Part shown: one piece after another, positions 51,187 through 60,821 of the stretch
Position numbering within the stretch: the stretch's first letter is position 1
Layout of the letters: each line of letters starts with the position of its first letter
DNA from: Schizosaccharomyces osmophilus
Taxonomy: Eukaryota > Ascomycota > Schizosaccharomycetes > Schizosaccharomycetales > Schizosaccharomycetaceae
Length of the DNA: 64,000 bases
Reading direction: 5' to 3'
Assembly: GCF_027921745.1 (NCBI RefSeq)
Contig: NC_079238.1
Span: forward strand, 2,604,001 to 2,668,000
Translations under genes and position numbers: made by a program
The notes under the pieces: model-generated
Told to the model about the DNA's origin: nothing
What the model saw: the letters and a program-made list of their open reading frames with translations, nothing else
Database searches by the model: none

Positions 51187-52665
51187 ATGGAAAACACAAA
51201 GGAAGGAAGAGTACTTCCTGCTGAAAGGTACTTGTAGATCCTCCAAAATTGACAATGTCTAACAACTAGAAATCCTCTTTATGACGACGATACAGTCGAT
51301 TGTATGTTCAGCTGTAGCGTTTATGAGCTAACTCGTAGATTCCTCTTTAATCAGCAAATGTCGCTCTCAAGTGATCGAATTCCCGGACGGACCGGCTACC
51401 TTTGTTCGTCTCAAGTGCAACAATCCTGATTCCAAACAGTAAGTATACGTTGATAGATGAAGATAAACATTTACTAATTCTCTAGACCACATTTTTTAAT
51501 GCGCATGGCCAAAAACTCCAATATTAGTGCAACCTCTATGTAAGTTTGTACTTTGATATAGTCCCTAGTATTAATATTAACGTTTCATTTCTTGCAGGTT
51601 TCGTTCGGCTTTCCCAAAAGCTAAACAAGAGGAAGAAGATTTTGAAATGGAGTGGATCCGTGCAAACTTGAATCCTGTCGAGGAAAAGCAGGTTTCTGGT
51701 TTGTGGATTTCCCCAAAGGACTCATTAATTTTAGCCAAGGACTACGGTATGACTCCATTTATCAAGGCATTATTAGAGGCTTCCACAACCCCTTCGACTT
51801 ATGCAACTCCCGCTCGCTCTCATCCAACTGAACTTCATCAGCCAGCAGGTGCTAGTCCTTCAACTTTAGACAAGTCCTTCAAGACAAAATACTCGCAAAC
51901 TTCATCTAAGTCTTCCGAATCTCCCACAAAATCTCTCTTTTCTGGCAGTGGAAAGTCTGAAAAAGATAGTAAGGAGATTCAGACTAAAGGAGACGATACC
52001 AAGAAACCCACTCCTCCTACAGCTAGCTCTCCAGCTTCTTCTTCTTCTTTAGCTGCTCCTGCTCCTAATGAAGAAGAACAAAAGAAAGAAGTGAAAGAAC
52101 AAGAAAAGAATGCTGGGAAGCAAGACGAAACGAACATTTCAGAGAAGCCCTTGGATGAAGAGCCGAAGATGAAAAGAAAATCAAAGGATGAGCAGCTAGA
52201 CGCAAAGGTAGAAGAAGACGACGAAGAAAAGAAGTCCTTTTCCGACATTTCGAGGAAAGTTCGGACTCCGGTGAGACCTTCTGAACTTTTAGGCAAATTT
52301 CGGTCAAACGTGAACCGTCGCGTTTCAGATGTAACACAACAGGTGAAAAAACCTTTAGAAGCTTTCGAAAAGAAAGCTATGACTTCTATCCATCTTCCTC
52401 ATCCTTCTTTTCCTGGCTCAAAAAAGAGAAGTCGCGATGAATATGAAGAAACCCAACCACAAGAGAGCAATGAAGCTGCTATGGTACCTGTTAAGAAATC
52501 CAGAATCTCCAAGTTGGAAACAGAGATTCATTACGAAAAGAGAAAAGTTCGTGCTCTGACGGGTATTGTTGTTGGTTTGGGTGCTGGGTATGTAAAACAT
52601 TTATCTATCACATTTTCTCATCACTAATATGTTTGTATAGGGCTATTTTGCCATTTCTTTTCTAA
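51187..52665 (+). CDS. bqt4: Bouquet/telomere-anchoring inner nuclear membrane protein Bqt4, six exons
   Basis: Exons are 51187-51227, 51270-51301, 51339-51438, 51486-51539, 51598-52587 and 52641-52665 (413 residues). Every junction restores S. pombe-like sequence: LPAERNPLY, LISKCRSQVIEFPDGPATFVRLKC, PHFLMRMAK, ISATSMFRSAFPKA, and a final GAILPFLF. The N-terminal 150 residues form the APSES/KilA-N-like domain that binds Rap1. A long Ser/Lys/Glu-rich linker and a C-terminal hydrophobic anchor (about 392-413) follow. Bqt4 tethers telomeres to the nuclear envelope and, with Bqt1-3, supports the meiotic bouquet. The last 25-nt exon completes the anchor; without it the tail would be polar. Confidence 0.95.
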
Positions 52666-53196
52666 TTTTTACGTGTACAAAAAGAAAATTGGAAGAAAGA
52701 ACTTGTAAATTTCAGTTAGTTGGTGCGGTCCCTATCTGTTAAGTTTTATTATACCAGGAAGCAAAGTTTCTGCACGCCTTTAAGATGAAGGGATTCGAGA
52801 TTTATTTTTAAAGTGTTAATGCAAAATGGGGATTTCCCTTTAATGGTTACTCAATCTTTACTGTAAGTTTTAGTTATTCAGGAATAAGAAAGCTGTGCTT
52901 TTTTTTTACAAAGTCAATTGATTAATTTATTCAAAAAAGTTTCAGCATTTGTATTGATCAAATTAGTTATAATTTTGCCGTTAGTTGAGTAGTCTAACCG
53001 TAACTCTCAAGTTGCTGAACCGTGACAACTCCCAAATCCATACTTCTCCAATCATTGTTTTGATTATGTTGAGACACCATTGCAACTTGTTCGCATACTA
53101 ATAATATACAACCATTTTCTCATTGTAAAAACTTTTGGTTTTACTAGCTTTTATGCATAGGGTTGTTATTATTTTCACATTGCAGTCGAAAAGGTA
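52666..53196. other. Intergenic region bqt4 - ClC gene
   Basis: AT-rich tandem spacer of about 530 bp with no feature recognised. Confidence 0.5.
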
Positions 53197-55590
53197 ATGC
53201 AATCTCTGGAACGACGGGAATCCACAGAATCGTTACTTTCGGGCGAATCGGATTTTATAATAGAGCATGAACCTGATAGACATTTGTTATTATCCAAATG
53301 GGGTCAGAGTTTTGACAATTTCAAAACCGATGGTAAGTAATTAGCGAGTATTTATGTTGACTTTTACTAACCATGTTCCCTTAGATCGAGTCCAAGAAAC
53401 TATTCAGGCATTCAACAAACAAGAAAGTATAGACAAAAATAACTGGTCTGCTTTATGGAGGCTCTGGAATGCAGGTCATTCTTGGTTTATTGTTTGTATC
53501 ATAGGGGTTAGCATTGGGGCTTCAGCTTATATGCTAAATGTGATTACTTCATTCCTTTCTGATGTTAGGAGAGGTTACTGCTTGTCTAGGTGGCTCTTTA
53601 ATGAAAAGTTTTGCTGCATGTACAGCGAAGAAGCAGGTTAGCACATTGCATTCCCATCGTTTACTAATGCTATTTAGGTACGACTTGTACTACTTGGATT
53701 CAATGGAGCGATTCTTTTATTTTGAATTATTTAGTTTATACTTTTCTTGCTTTGGTTTTTATTATGGTATCAGCAATTGTTGTCAGAGATCTCTCTCCGC
53801 TTGCTGCAGGCAGTGGAATTTCGGAGATTAAGTCAATAATCAATGGTTTTTCTAGAGACGAATTTGTTTCTTTTCGTGTTTTGTTAGTTAAATGTGTTTG
53901 CTTACCGCTTACCATTGCAAGTGGTCTTTCTGTCGGCAAAGAAGGACCGAGCGTGCATTTGGCAACAGCCATGGGGCATTTTATAGCTTCTATTTTTAGG
54001 CGATTGAAATTACATTCAGTTAATTTTCGAGACATATACGTTTCCTCTGCTGCCGCCGGTGTAGCTGTTGCTTTTGGATCCCCCATTGGAGGTGTATTGT
54101 TTGGCATTGAGGAAATGGCTTCTGGATACACTTCCAAGATGATTTGGTATACATTTTCTTGCTGCCTTTTTGCCGTTGCAACCTTACATCTACTTAATCC
54201 ATTTCGGACGGGCCAACTAGTTCTCTTCGAAGTCCGCTATTCTGGTTCTTGGCATTTCTTTGAATTGCTGTACTTTTCGATTCTTGGCATTTTTGGAGGG
54301 CTCTATGGCGAGTTTGTCATGAGGCTTTTCATTAAAGTTCAGAAGTTGAGGAAAGCTTACGTTGATAAGTGGCCAGTGATAGATGCCTCTGTCATTGTAG
54401 TAGTCACTGCATTAGTTAGTTACTTTAATACTTGGTTGAAATTGGATATGACCTTAAGTATGGAACTTTTATTTCAAGATTGCAAGGCTATGAGTACTCC
54501 TGAATTAAATGACCTTTGTAGTCCCACTAATGAAGGGAAAAACTCATTGTTATTGTTAGCTTCAACCTTATTAAGGATGGTTTTTGTTGCGTTTTCATAT
54601 GGCGTTAAAGTGCCTGCCGGCATTTTCGTTCCTTCCATGGCTGTCGGAGCTACGTTTGGACGAATAGTTGGATTATTTGCCGACATACTCTATAGAAAAT
54701 TCCCAAACTTTTATCTATTTTCTGCGTGCCACGGATCAGGATCATGTATAACGCCGGGAACGTATGCTCTTTTAGGAGCTGCCGCAAGTTTAAGTGGTAT
54801 GATGCATTTGACTATGACCGTCGTAGTCATTATGTTTGAATTGACCGGAGCTCTGAATTTTATCCTTCCCACTGTACTCGTGGTTGCTATAGCTAATGCG
54901 GTGGGCGCTGTATTTGGTCGCGACGGCATAGCTGATAGAAGCATCAAGCTCAATGGAATTCCATTTCAGGAACCAGAGAATATTTATTCTGAAGACGAAG
55001 ATATTGTATTTCCGGTGACAACTATTATGTCAAAGAATATAATAGCCATACCATCACATGGGGTTACATGGAGGTGGTTGTTTAGAACTATGAAAGAATA
55101 CTCGTTCAGCGGATATCCTGTAATCAATAGCCCAAAACAATTTGAACTTATTGGTTACATAAAGAGGAGCTCAATCATGTTAGCATTCGAGGAATTGAAA
55201 AGCAACCCAACCTTTACCTTTGACCAAGGGATTTATTTTAAAGGTTCAGCAACGATGGACGATATGAATGAGCATTCTTCCGGTTCACACTCTAATGGTT
55301 TTGATTTATCATCCTACATGAATTTACAGCCAATAAGTGTTTTATACAATCAGTCGTTATCCAAAGTAAGTACCATCTTTCAGGCTCTTTGTCCAAAAGT
55401 TGTACATGTTGAGAAGGATGGTGTTCTTATAGGACTGATAACGCGGAAAGATTTGCTACTAACAAAACACTACCTAAAAACTCTCAATCAGCCAACTTCA
55501 GCAAATCCAAGGGTCGAAAACGTTCCGCTACATGAAATGGAAAATAGTGAACATGACAAAGATATAGAGCTACAGGTTTTGAGGTCATAG
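53197..55590 (+). CDS. ClC-family chloride channel/transporter, three exons
   Basis: Exons are 53197-53332, 53385-53636 and 53678-55590, giving 766 residues. Intron 1 is standard (GTAAGT, CTAAC, TTAG). Intron 2 uses a weak donor, GTTAGC, with a CTAAT branch and TTTAG acceptor; the reading frame and family sequence (EEAG then [10 protein letters not shown]) require it. ClC hallmarks are [17 protein letters not shown] with the gating Glu (about 218), [15 protein letters not shown], and two C-terminal CBS domains (about 605-735). Fungal ClCs such as Gef1 acidify Golgi/endosomes or move chloride at the plasma membrane. Likely SPBC19C7.11 orthologue. Confidence 0.94.
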
Positions 55591-55780
55591 AATTAAGTGT
55601 GAATTTTATTAGAAAAAAACTTTGCTCAGTAGTCCGTGAAAAGAAAAAAAGAGTACATAAAGCAAATACTTTAACGTTGCAGAAGAATGATATGCAATAT
55701 AGGCGGGTAAGAAAGTTTCAAGAAAATGAGATTAAGAACAAAAATAACAAATAAAAACCCCTAATTCATGATTGGTACAA

Positions 55781-56965
55781 TTATACACCTTTGTACAAGT
55801 GCCAGTTGGCAGGATAAGGTATATCAAAAGCATCATAGTATTTGTTTAAGCAGCTCCAGCCGTTATGATCAATCGAATCATAAGGGCTACATTCACATTT
55901 TGCTAAAGTTGGTTCATCAAGAGGACAATGGCCGCTGCTGGGATGCCAATATCCAATTTCATTGAAAAAATGAATTGATTCGCGATCTGTAAAAAGAGCA
56001 GCAGCAATACTGTGAACAGGCGCGTCACCCCAACGTTCATAGAAAAATCCGTTGGAACTATCCAAGTGGTCAAAGTATTTTGCGTAAGCGTCGCTTTCCC
56101 AGAAATCAACTTTGGCAATCTCAAAATTGGACCAAAAATGACAATTATTATAGGTTCGGCCCTTATCATCAGAAATAAAGTTGAGAGAATTATTAGGATG
56201 GAGAGTATCGGGATGGAGCTTTAGGAAATTACGGGTGTTTTCCCACAAGGTTGCAATAGTCTCGGTGTATTCGGAGACTGTGATGGTAAAGCCATAAACT
56301 TTATCGTTTTGCTTCATATAAGCAAAAGGATCAAAATCCAAATCACACCAAAAGTCAACGCTGGGTTCAACACGCCAGTAATATTCATATTTTTTAACAA
56401 GGGGATGGCGGTAAAAGAAGCCAGATTCAAAGCGACACATATGACGATACGATTCGGAATCGGCATAAAGTATGTTTTGGTTTTTTAATTTCTCCCAATT
56501 ATCATGCATTTTGTCCCGGTCTACCGTTTCAGGCATCTGCCAATGTTCTTTGGGAATGACGCCAAACTCAACAGGGCCAGAAGCCGTTTCATTGATCCGA
56601 CTTTTAAATTCTTCATTAAACTCTTCATCGTTCAAAAATACCCAAGGATAATGATATTTATGATTAAATCGGCGCTCCAAACGCTGGACAGATTGGACCA
56701 TATCTCTCAGGTCATTATTACGAGCAAGACTGACAAAAGCAGCGTTCACACGGCCGTCAGGAAGCCATTGACTGCGCTCTGAGCTAGGAAGACTTGCAAT
56801 ATCAAAATATTTTGTTTGATGGTCTGCAAAAGGGTTCTTGAATACAGAAGCTTCCAAAACGCTCAAGATACCACGAAAGTCATTTCGATATCGTAAAAAA
56901 ACAAGACAGGCGATTACACTAACCACGAGAAAAACTCGTTTAAATTTTTTGTGATACAGTATCAT
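55781..56965 (-). CDS. omh1: Golgi alpha-1,2-mannosyltransferase Omh1 (GT15, KTR family)
   Basis: The gene has 394 codons from the first ATG (56965); a further 26 upstream codons lack ATG. The short basic cytosolic tail (MILYHKKFKR) and one signal-anchor helix (about 11-25) are those of a type II Golgi membrane protein. The GT15 catalytic domain follows: NAAFVSLARNNDL, YPWVFLNDEEF, KYEYYWRVEPSVDFWCDLDFDPF and YNNCHFWSNFEIAKVDFWES, which carry the GDP-mannose/metal and nucleophile regions. It adds alpha-1,2-mannose to O- (and N-) glycans. In S. pombe six omh genes exist; position beside the ClC gene points to omh1 (SPBC19C7.12c). Confidence 0.93.
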   Translation of the reverse strand: MILYHKKFKRVFLVVSVIACLVFLRYRNDFRGILSVLEASVFKNPFADHQTKYFDIASLPSSERSQWLPDGRVNAAFVSLARNNDLRDMVQSVQRLERRFNHKYHYPWVFLNDEEFNEEFKSRINETASGPVEFGVIPKEHWQMPETVDRDKMHDNWEKLKNQNILYADSESYRHMCRFESGFFYRHPLVKKYEYYWRVEPSVDFWCDLDFDPFAYMKQNDKVYGFTITVSEYTETIATLWENTRNFLKLHPDTLHPNNSLNFISDDKGRTYNNCHFWSNFEIAKVDFWESDAYAKYFDHLDSSNGFFYERWGDAPVHSIAAALFTDRESIHFFNEIGYWHPSSGHCPLDEPTLAKCECSPYDSIDHNGWSCLNKYYDAFDIPYPANWHLYKGV

Positions 56966-58005
56966 TATGAAAGAAAAAAGATGGTCAATTTGCTCACAAA
57001 ATGAGATCCAACGCAAAGAAAAGTACTGCTTCCAGATGAACAATCCTAGATATATATATACAATCTACGGGGATGTGAATCAAAATCTTTTCTTATGGCA
57101 CTCTCAAGTAGAAAAAGTAATGACAGCGAGCCCAATTCAACAAGGAGGAGGAAATATACAAAAAGCAATAATCGTGCAAACCAAAGGATACAATCTACCC
57201 CAAAACGAAACGTGAAAATAGAACCCAAAAGGAGAAAAGAAAAAGCCAAATATGAACAGTGAGAGGCAATCAATCTCTTCAATGAATGATTCTCTAATAA
57301 CTCACCATAAATCAAGAGAACTCAATAGCAAACCTCGCAATATACAAAATGCCAATATATTCAAGAGTTTGTAGAGGGAAAAAGGTATACTATACTCAAG
57401 CTCACTCTTCCTTTAATGTTGACAGTGTGGCTAAGAAGTTAGATACCATTCTTTGTCTGCGTAGTGTAATTCAGCGAAGGAGAGGATTCATAACCCAAAA
57501 ATAGATCTTGGCTGAGCACGGTTGAGCCCATAAGTACTTGGTTGTTTGTACACAAATTCCTTTATTTTACATGCTCTACTTAAATTTTATTCTTTTTCTG
57601 CCACTCTCGAACTTTTTTTTCCTTTTTGGTTCATACAGATAAACATATGCTTCTTGCATTTGCAGAAACAAAATCTCTTTTTTCGTAGTTGTTCTTTGCT
57701 TGTCAAATTAATTTTTTAAGTAAAATCCTGGCTATTTTATTGACATTATTTGTTTCTCCCGTATCTACAGCCTCTCAACTTTCCAAAGCAAAAGTGCAGT
57801 GAAAACCTGAAAATTTTAAAATCAAATAGTTTGAAAAGAAAAATACTATAAATAAAGAATAATTCAACTGTTATCACAAGGCATCTTTGCGATAGTGACT
57901 TGGTCGTGGAGTAAAAAGCCCGAAGAAACACTCCTACCAGTTCAACGCACATATTCGAATTTCGTCTTCGCAACACTTTTTCTTATTTCTACTAATCAAT
58001 AAAAT
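56966..58005. other. Divergent intergenic region omh1 / gcv3
   Basis: About 1 kb, AT-rich, T-rich toward gcv3. No small gene, tRNA or clear regulatory motif recognised. Confidence 0.5.
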
Positions 58006-58539
58006 ATGCTTGCTTCTCGCGTTTGCCGTTCAGGTCTTGGATCTCTTCGCTCTGCCTTGTCTCTCAAGTCAGCATCTCCTTTTCTCGTACGCTCTTCTCC
58101 AAGCGCTGTTGCTCGTTCTTTCAATGCCTTTCAATGGAGAGCCGCAAATTTTTATTCCACCAAACGTTTCACAAAACAACATGAATATGTTCAAGTAGAC
58201 GGTGAAATGGGTACTGTTGGTATTTCAAAGTATGCCGCCCATGCCGTTGGTGAAGTCGTTTACGTCGAGCTTCCTGAACAAGGGTCCTCCGTTAAAGCTG
58301 GCGATGGAATTGGCTCCGTTGAGTCAGTGAAGTCCGCAAGCGATGTCTACTCTCCCGTAACAGGCGAAATTACAGAAATCAATAAATCTCTTACTGATAC
58401 TCCTCAAACAGCCGGTGAATCTCCTGAAGATGATGGCTGGCTTTGTAAAGTGAAGCTCTCTTCTCCCGAAGAACTTGAAGGTTTGCTGACCAAGGAAGCT
58501 TATGATGAATACTGCAATGAAGTAGACGCTACCCACTAA
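58006..58539 (+). CDS. gcv3: Glycine cleavage system H protein (mitochondrial, lipoyl carrier)
   Basis: This single exon of 177 codons encodes the H protein. The first about 50 residues are a clear mitochondrial presequence, rich in Arg/Ser/Ala/Leu with no acidic residue (MLASRVCRSGLGSLRSALSL). The mature H protein follows (about 54-177), with FTKQHEYV, GTVGISKYAAHAVGEVVYVELP and the lipoylation site ESVKSASD, Lys109 being the predicted modified residue. It ends with the usual EAYDEYC helix. The H protein shuttles the aminomethyl group between the P, T and L proteins of glycine decarboxylase. Likely SPBP19A11.01 orthologue. Confidence 0.97.
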   Translation: MLASRVCRSGLGSLRSALSLKSASPFLVRSSPSAVARSFNAFQWRAANFYSTKRFTKQHEYVQVDGEMGTVGISKYAAHAVGEVVYVELPEQGSSVKAGDGIGSVESVKSASDVYSPVTGEITEINKSLTDTPQTAGESPEDDGWLCKVKLSSPEELEGLLTKEAYDEYCNEVDATH

Positions 58540-59181
58540 TCCAACTCATAGTCCGATTGATGGTTTAACTCCATATCATTATTTTCTCTTTTTTTTTAAC
58601 TCCTTTTCCTCCAAGTCCTAAACAATAATGGAATGGATGTCGTCTATTGCCGATTTTCCTTTTTTAATCATTCCAGTGCAACTATAATCTACCCCATACT
58701 GAATTGAGTACCAAGCTCAGCAAGTTTATTTTTCTTGCCTAATATTTTCGTGCTTTTCTATTCAATTATTTGTCCTTTTTTTTTGTTATTTTGGACCCCA
58801 ATTTCACCGACCTTGATCTCATTGTGCGCAGACACAAGTTTCCATATTTCCTTATTCTTTCCTTCTCTACTGGTAATAAATTCTCCCTAATGATTTTGGG
58901 CTCTGAGTTGTTTCTACACCTTGCGTGAAATTGTAATTCTACAAAGTGAAATTAGACAGACATGTTATTAAAAAAACAAAACTATGTGGCTTAATAGCCG
59001 TTAAAATAAAAAAGAATCAGAAAAAAATAAGTAAAAGAAGAAGCACGTACACTAAAATTGTTTATGAAACAAAAATATAAAATAATAAAGTCGAAATAAG
59101 AAACTCTAGGCTTGAGCCTTTACTGCTCAAATGATTTGCAATACCCATTGGAATTAAAAGTTGGCCATTAAATTAATACTT
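58540..59181. other. Convergent intergenic region gcv3 / GPI-protein gene
   Basis: About 640 bp, AT-rich. A 6-bp stem hairpin at 59112-59130 lies just beyond the 3' end of the next gene; probably incidental. No gene recognised. Confidence 0.5.
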
Positions 59182-59877
59182 TTAGGTTAAAAAAGCAATA
59201 GACACAACGAGTAAGGCAAAGGTAGTGGCAAAGCCCTTCAACGGCAATGTTTGGCCGGCCGCAGATGGAATACTAGTAGTGTTACCAGTGAGAATAGGTG
59301 AAGGTCCTTTGCTGGAATTCCCGCTTGCCGAGCTACTACTGACTGAGAAAGAACTGCTGGAATTCACGGTCGAAGGAGTACTAGTAACATTAGGAGGGAT
59401 AACTGTACCAGTCGCGTTTTCACTGCTCGTAGGAATGGCGCTGACACTACTGTTTCCGGTACCTGGAAGAGGTTCGCTAGTTGCATTTGCGCTACCTGTA
59501 GGAACAACGGTCTTGGACGTATTCAAGTAAGGAGTGCTGGCAGGAGCAGAGCTGTTTGAAGTAGGAAAGTAAGGAGTGCTAGCTGAAACAGAACTGTTTG
59601 AAGTAGGGAAGTAAGGAGTGCTGGTTACGTTCGCACTACTGGTGACAGGATAGCTAGGGAGCGAGCTGTTTGAGGAAACGCCGATTGGTCCTCTGGTGCT
59701 GCTTGTGTTAAGACTACTTGCAGGATAGCTGGATGAAAGACTAGTGCTATTCGTGCCAGTTCCAGGTGCAACAGGGGTAGAAACGGCCGTGCTAGTAGTG
59801 TTCCCAAAAGGAGCTTGACCTTGAACCTGCACGGCTGCTGCTAACAGTATGAGCTTGGAAAGAATGGAGAAGATCAT
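59182..59877 (-). CDS. Ser/Thr-rich cell-surface glycoprotein, probable GPI anchor
   Basis: This 231-codon protein begins with a signal peptide (about 1-20, SILSKLILLAAAVQVQG). The body is almost wholly Ser/Thr/Asn/Pro with many N-glycosylation sequons (NTT, NSS, NST). The C-terminus has a short spacer and a hydrophobic tail (FATTFALLVVSIAFLT), the pattern of a GPI signal. Within about residues 85-125 a 14-residue unit (TPYFPTSNSSVSAS) occurs twice, followed by a decayed third copy. It is likely a cell wall or plasma-membrane mannoprotein; the position matches SPBP19A11.02c. No enzymatic domain is present. Confidence 0.88.
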   Translation of the reverse strand: MIFSILSKLILLAAAVQVQGQAPFGNTTSTAVSTPVAPGTGTNSTSLSSSYPASSLNTSSTRGPIGVSSNSSLPSYPVTSSANVTSTPYFPTSNSSVSASTPYFPTSNSSAPASTPYLNTSKTVVPTGSANATSEPLPGTGNSSVSAIPTSSENATGTVIPPNVTSTPSTVNSSSSFSVSSSSASGNSSKGPSPILTGNTTSIPSAAGQTLPLKGFATTFALLVVSIAFLT

Positions 59878-60821
59878 GTTTAGAAGACTGAAAACAAGAG
59901 ATGGTAATCTCGGCAGACACTAAAGAAAGGCACAAGAAACGATAAAAGGTTTAAAGGTAGCTCCTTATTGCACAGGTCGTAAGTCTTATATTAGACTTTT
60001 ACTGCTTGCTCTAGCTTGATTCAAAACTGGCTATTTAAGTAAAATTATCCATACCCTTATCACAGTTTGATTTCACTTCATGACGACCTCATGATTCCAT
60101 TTCATCGAATTGCTTTTCGCACGGGTTATCATTTTTCATGACCTTCAAGGTAGGACGGTCATTTCGCTCTAAAATCTTCAGAATAAATCGGTATAAGTTT
60201 GATCATATCTACGTTGATACGACTCAATTATGACCATCTCGCCAGTCATTCTTGCTTGGTCCTCCCCTGTTCGGCGTATCGCTTCTTCAATTTTTGCTCG
60301 TTATCTTTTTTTTTTTAATGAAGCTAGTAACCTATAAGCATTATTTACGCAGACATTACTTTGCTTTGAGTAAATACTCGTGTCGTTGAGTACGTTGTTC
60401 TGTGAATCTTGTCTCTTTTCTTTTCTTTTTATTGATTTATTATTCTTTTTTAAATTTATTTGAGAAGCAATTAAATAATTAGGACAATGTCAATATCATA
60501 CCAATTCAAATTTGTAATTTTTGTTTTGTTGTAATTGTTGAGTCATTCTTTGCAAAGCACATCAATTTGGACTTATATTCTCATTTCAACCTTGGTGCAG
60601 GATGGGACTAGAATCAAAGGTTTACAAGGCTACTAAATTTTAGATAAGTACTACACAATGGTAGGGTAGAGTAAAATAGAATAGATGTTTATTTTTCATA
60701 AAAATATTGTATTCAATAAACTATCAACTAACCAATAGAGAAATGTAAACAACTTTTTGTGGACAGTTGTTAGTCCAACATTAATACATATATTGTCTTT
60801 CAACCATTGATTTGGTATCAT
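59878..60821. other. Intergenic region GPI-protein gene / mts4
   Basis: About 945 bp between the 5' end of the GPI gene and the 3' end of mts4, both minus. AT-rich with poly-T tracts (60309-60317, 60420-60460). No feature recognised. Confidence 0.5.

Noticed and set aside
59112-59130. 6-bp hairpin TTGAGC/GCTCAA just past the GPI gene
   Set aside because: Short stems of this size are common, and hairpin terminators are not the mode of RNA polymerase II termination in yeast.
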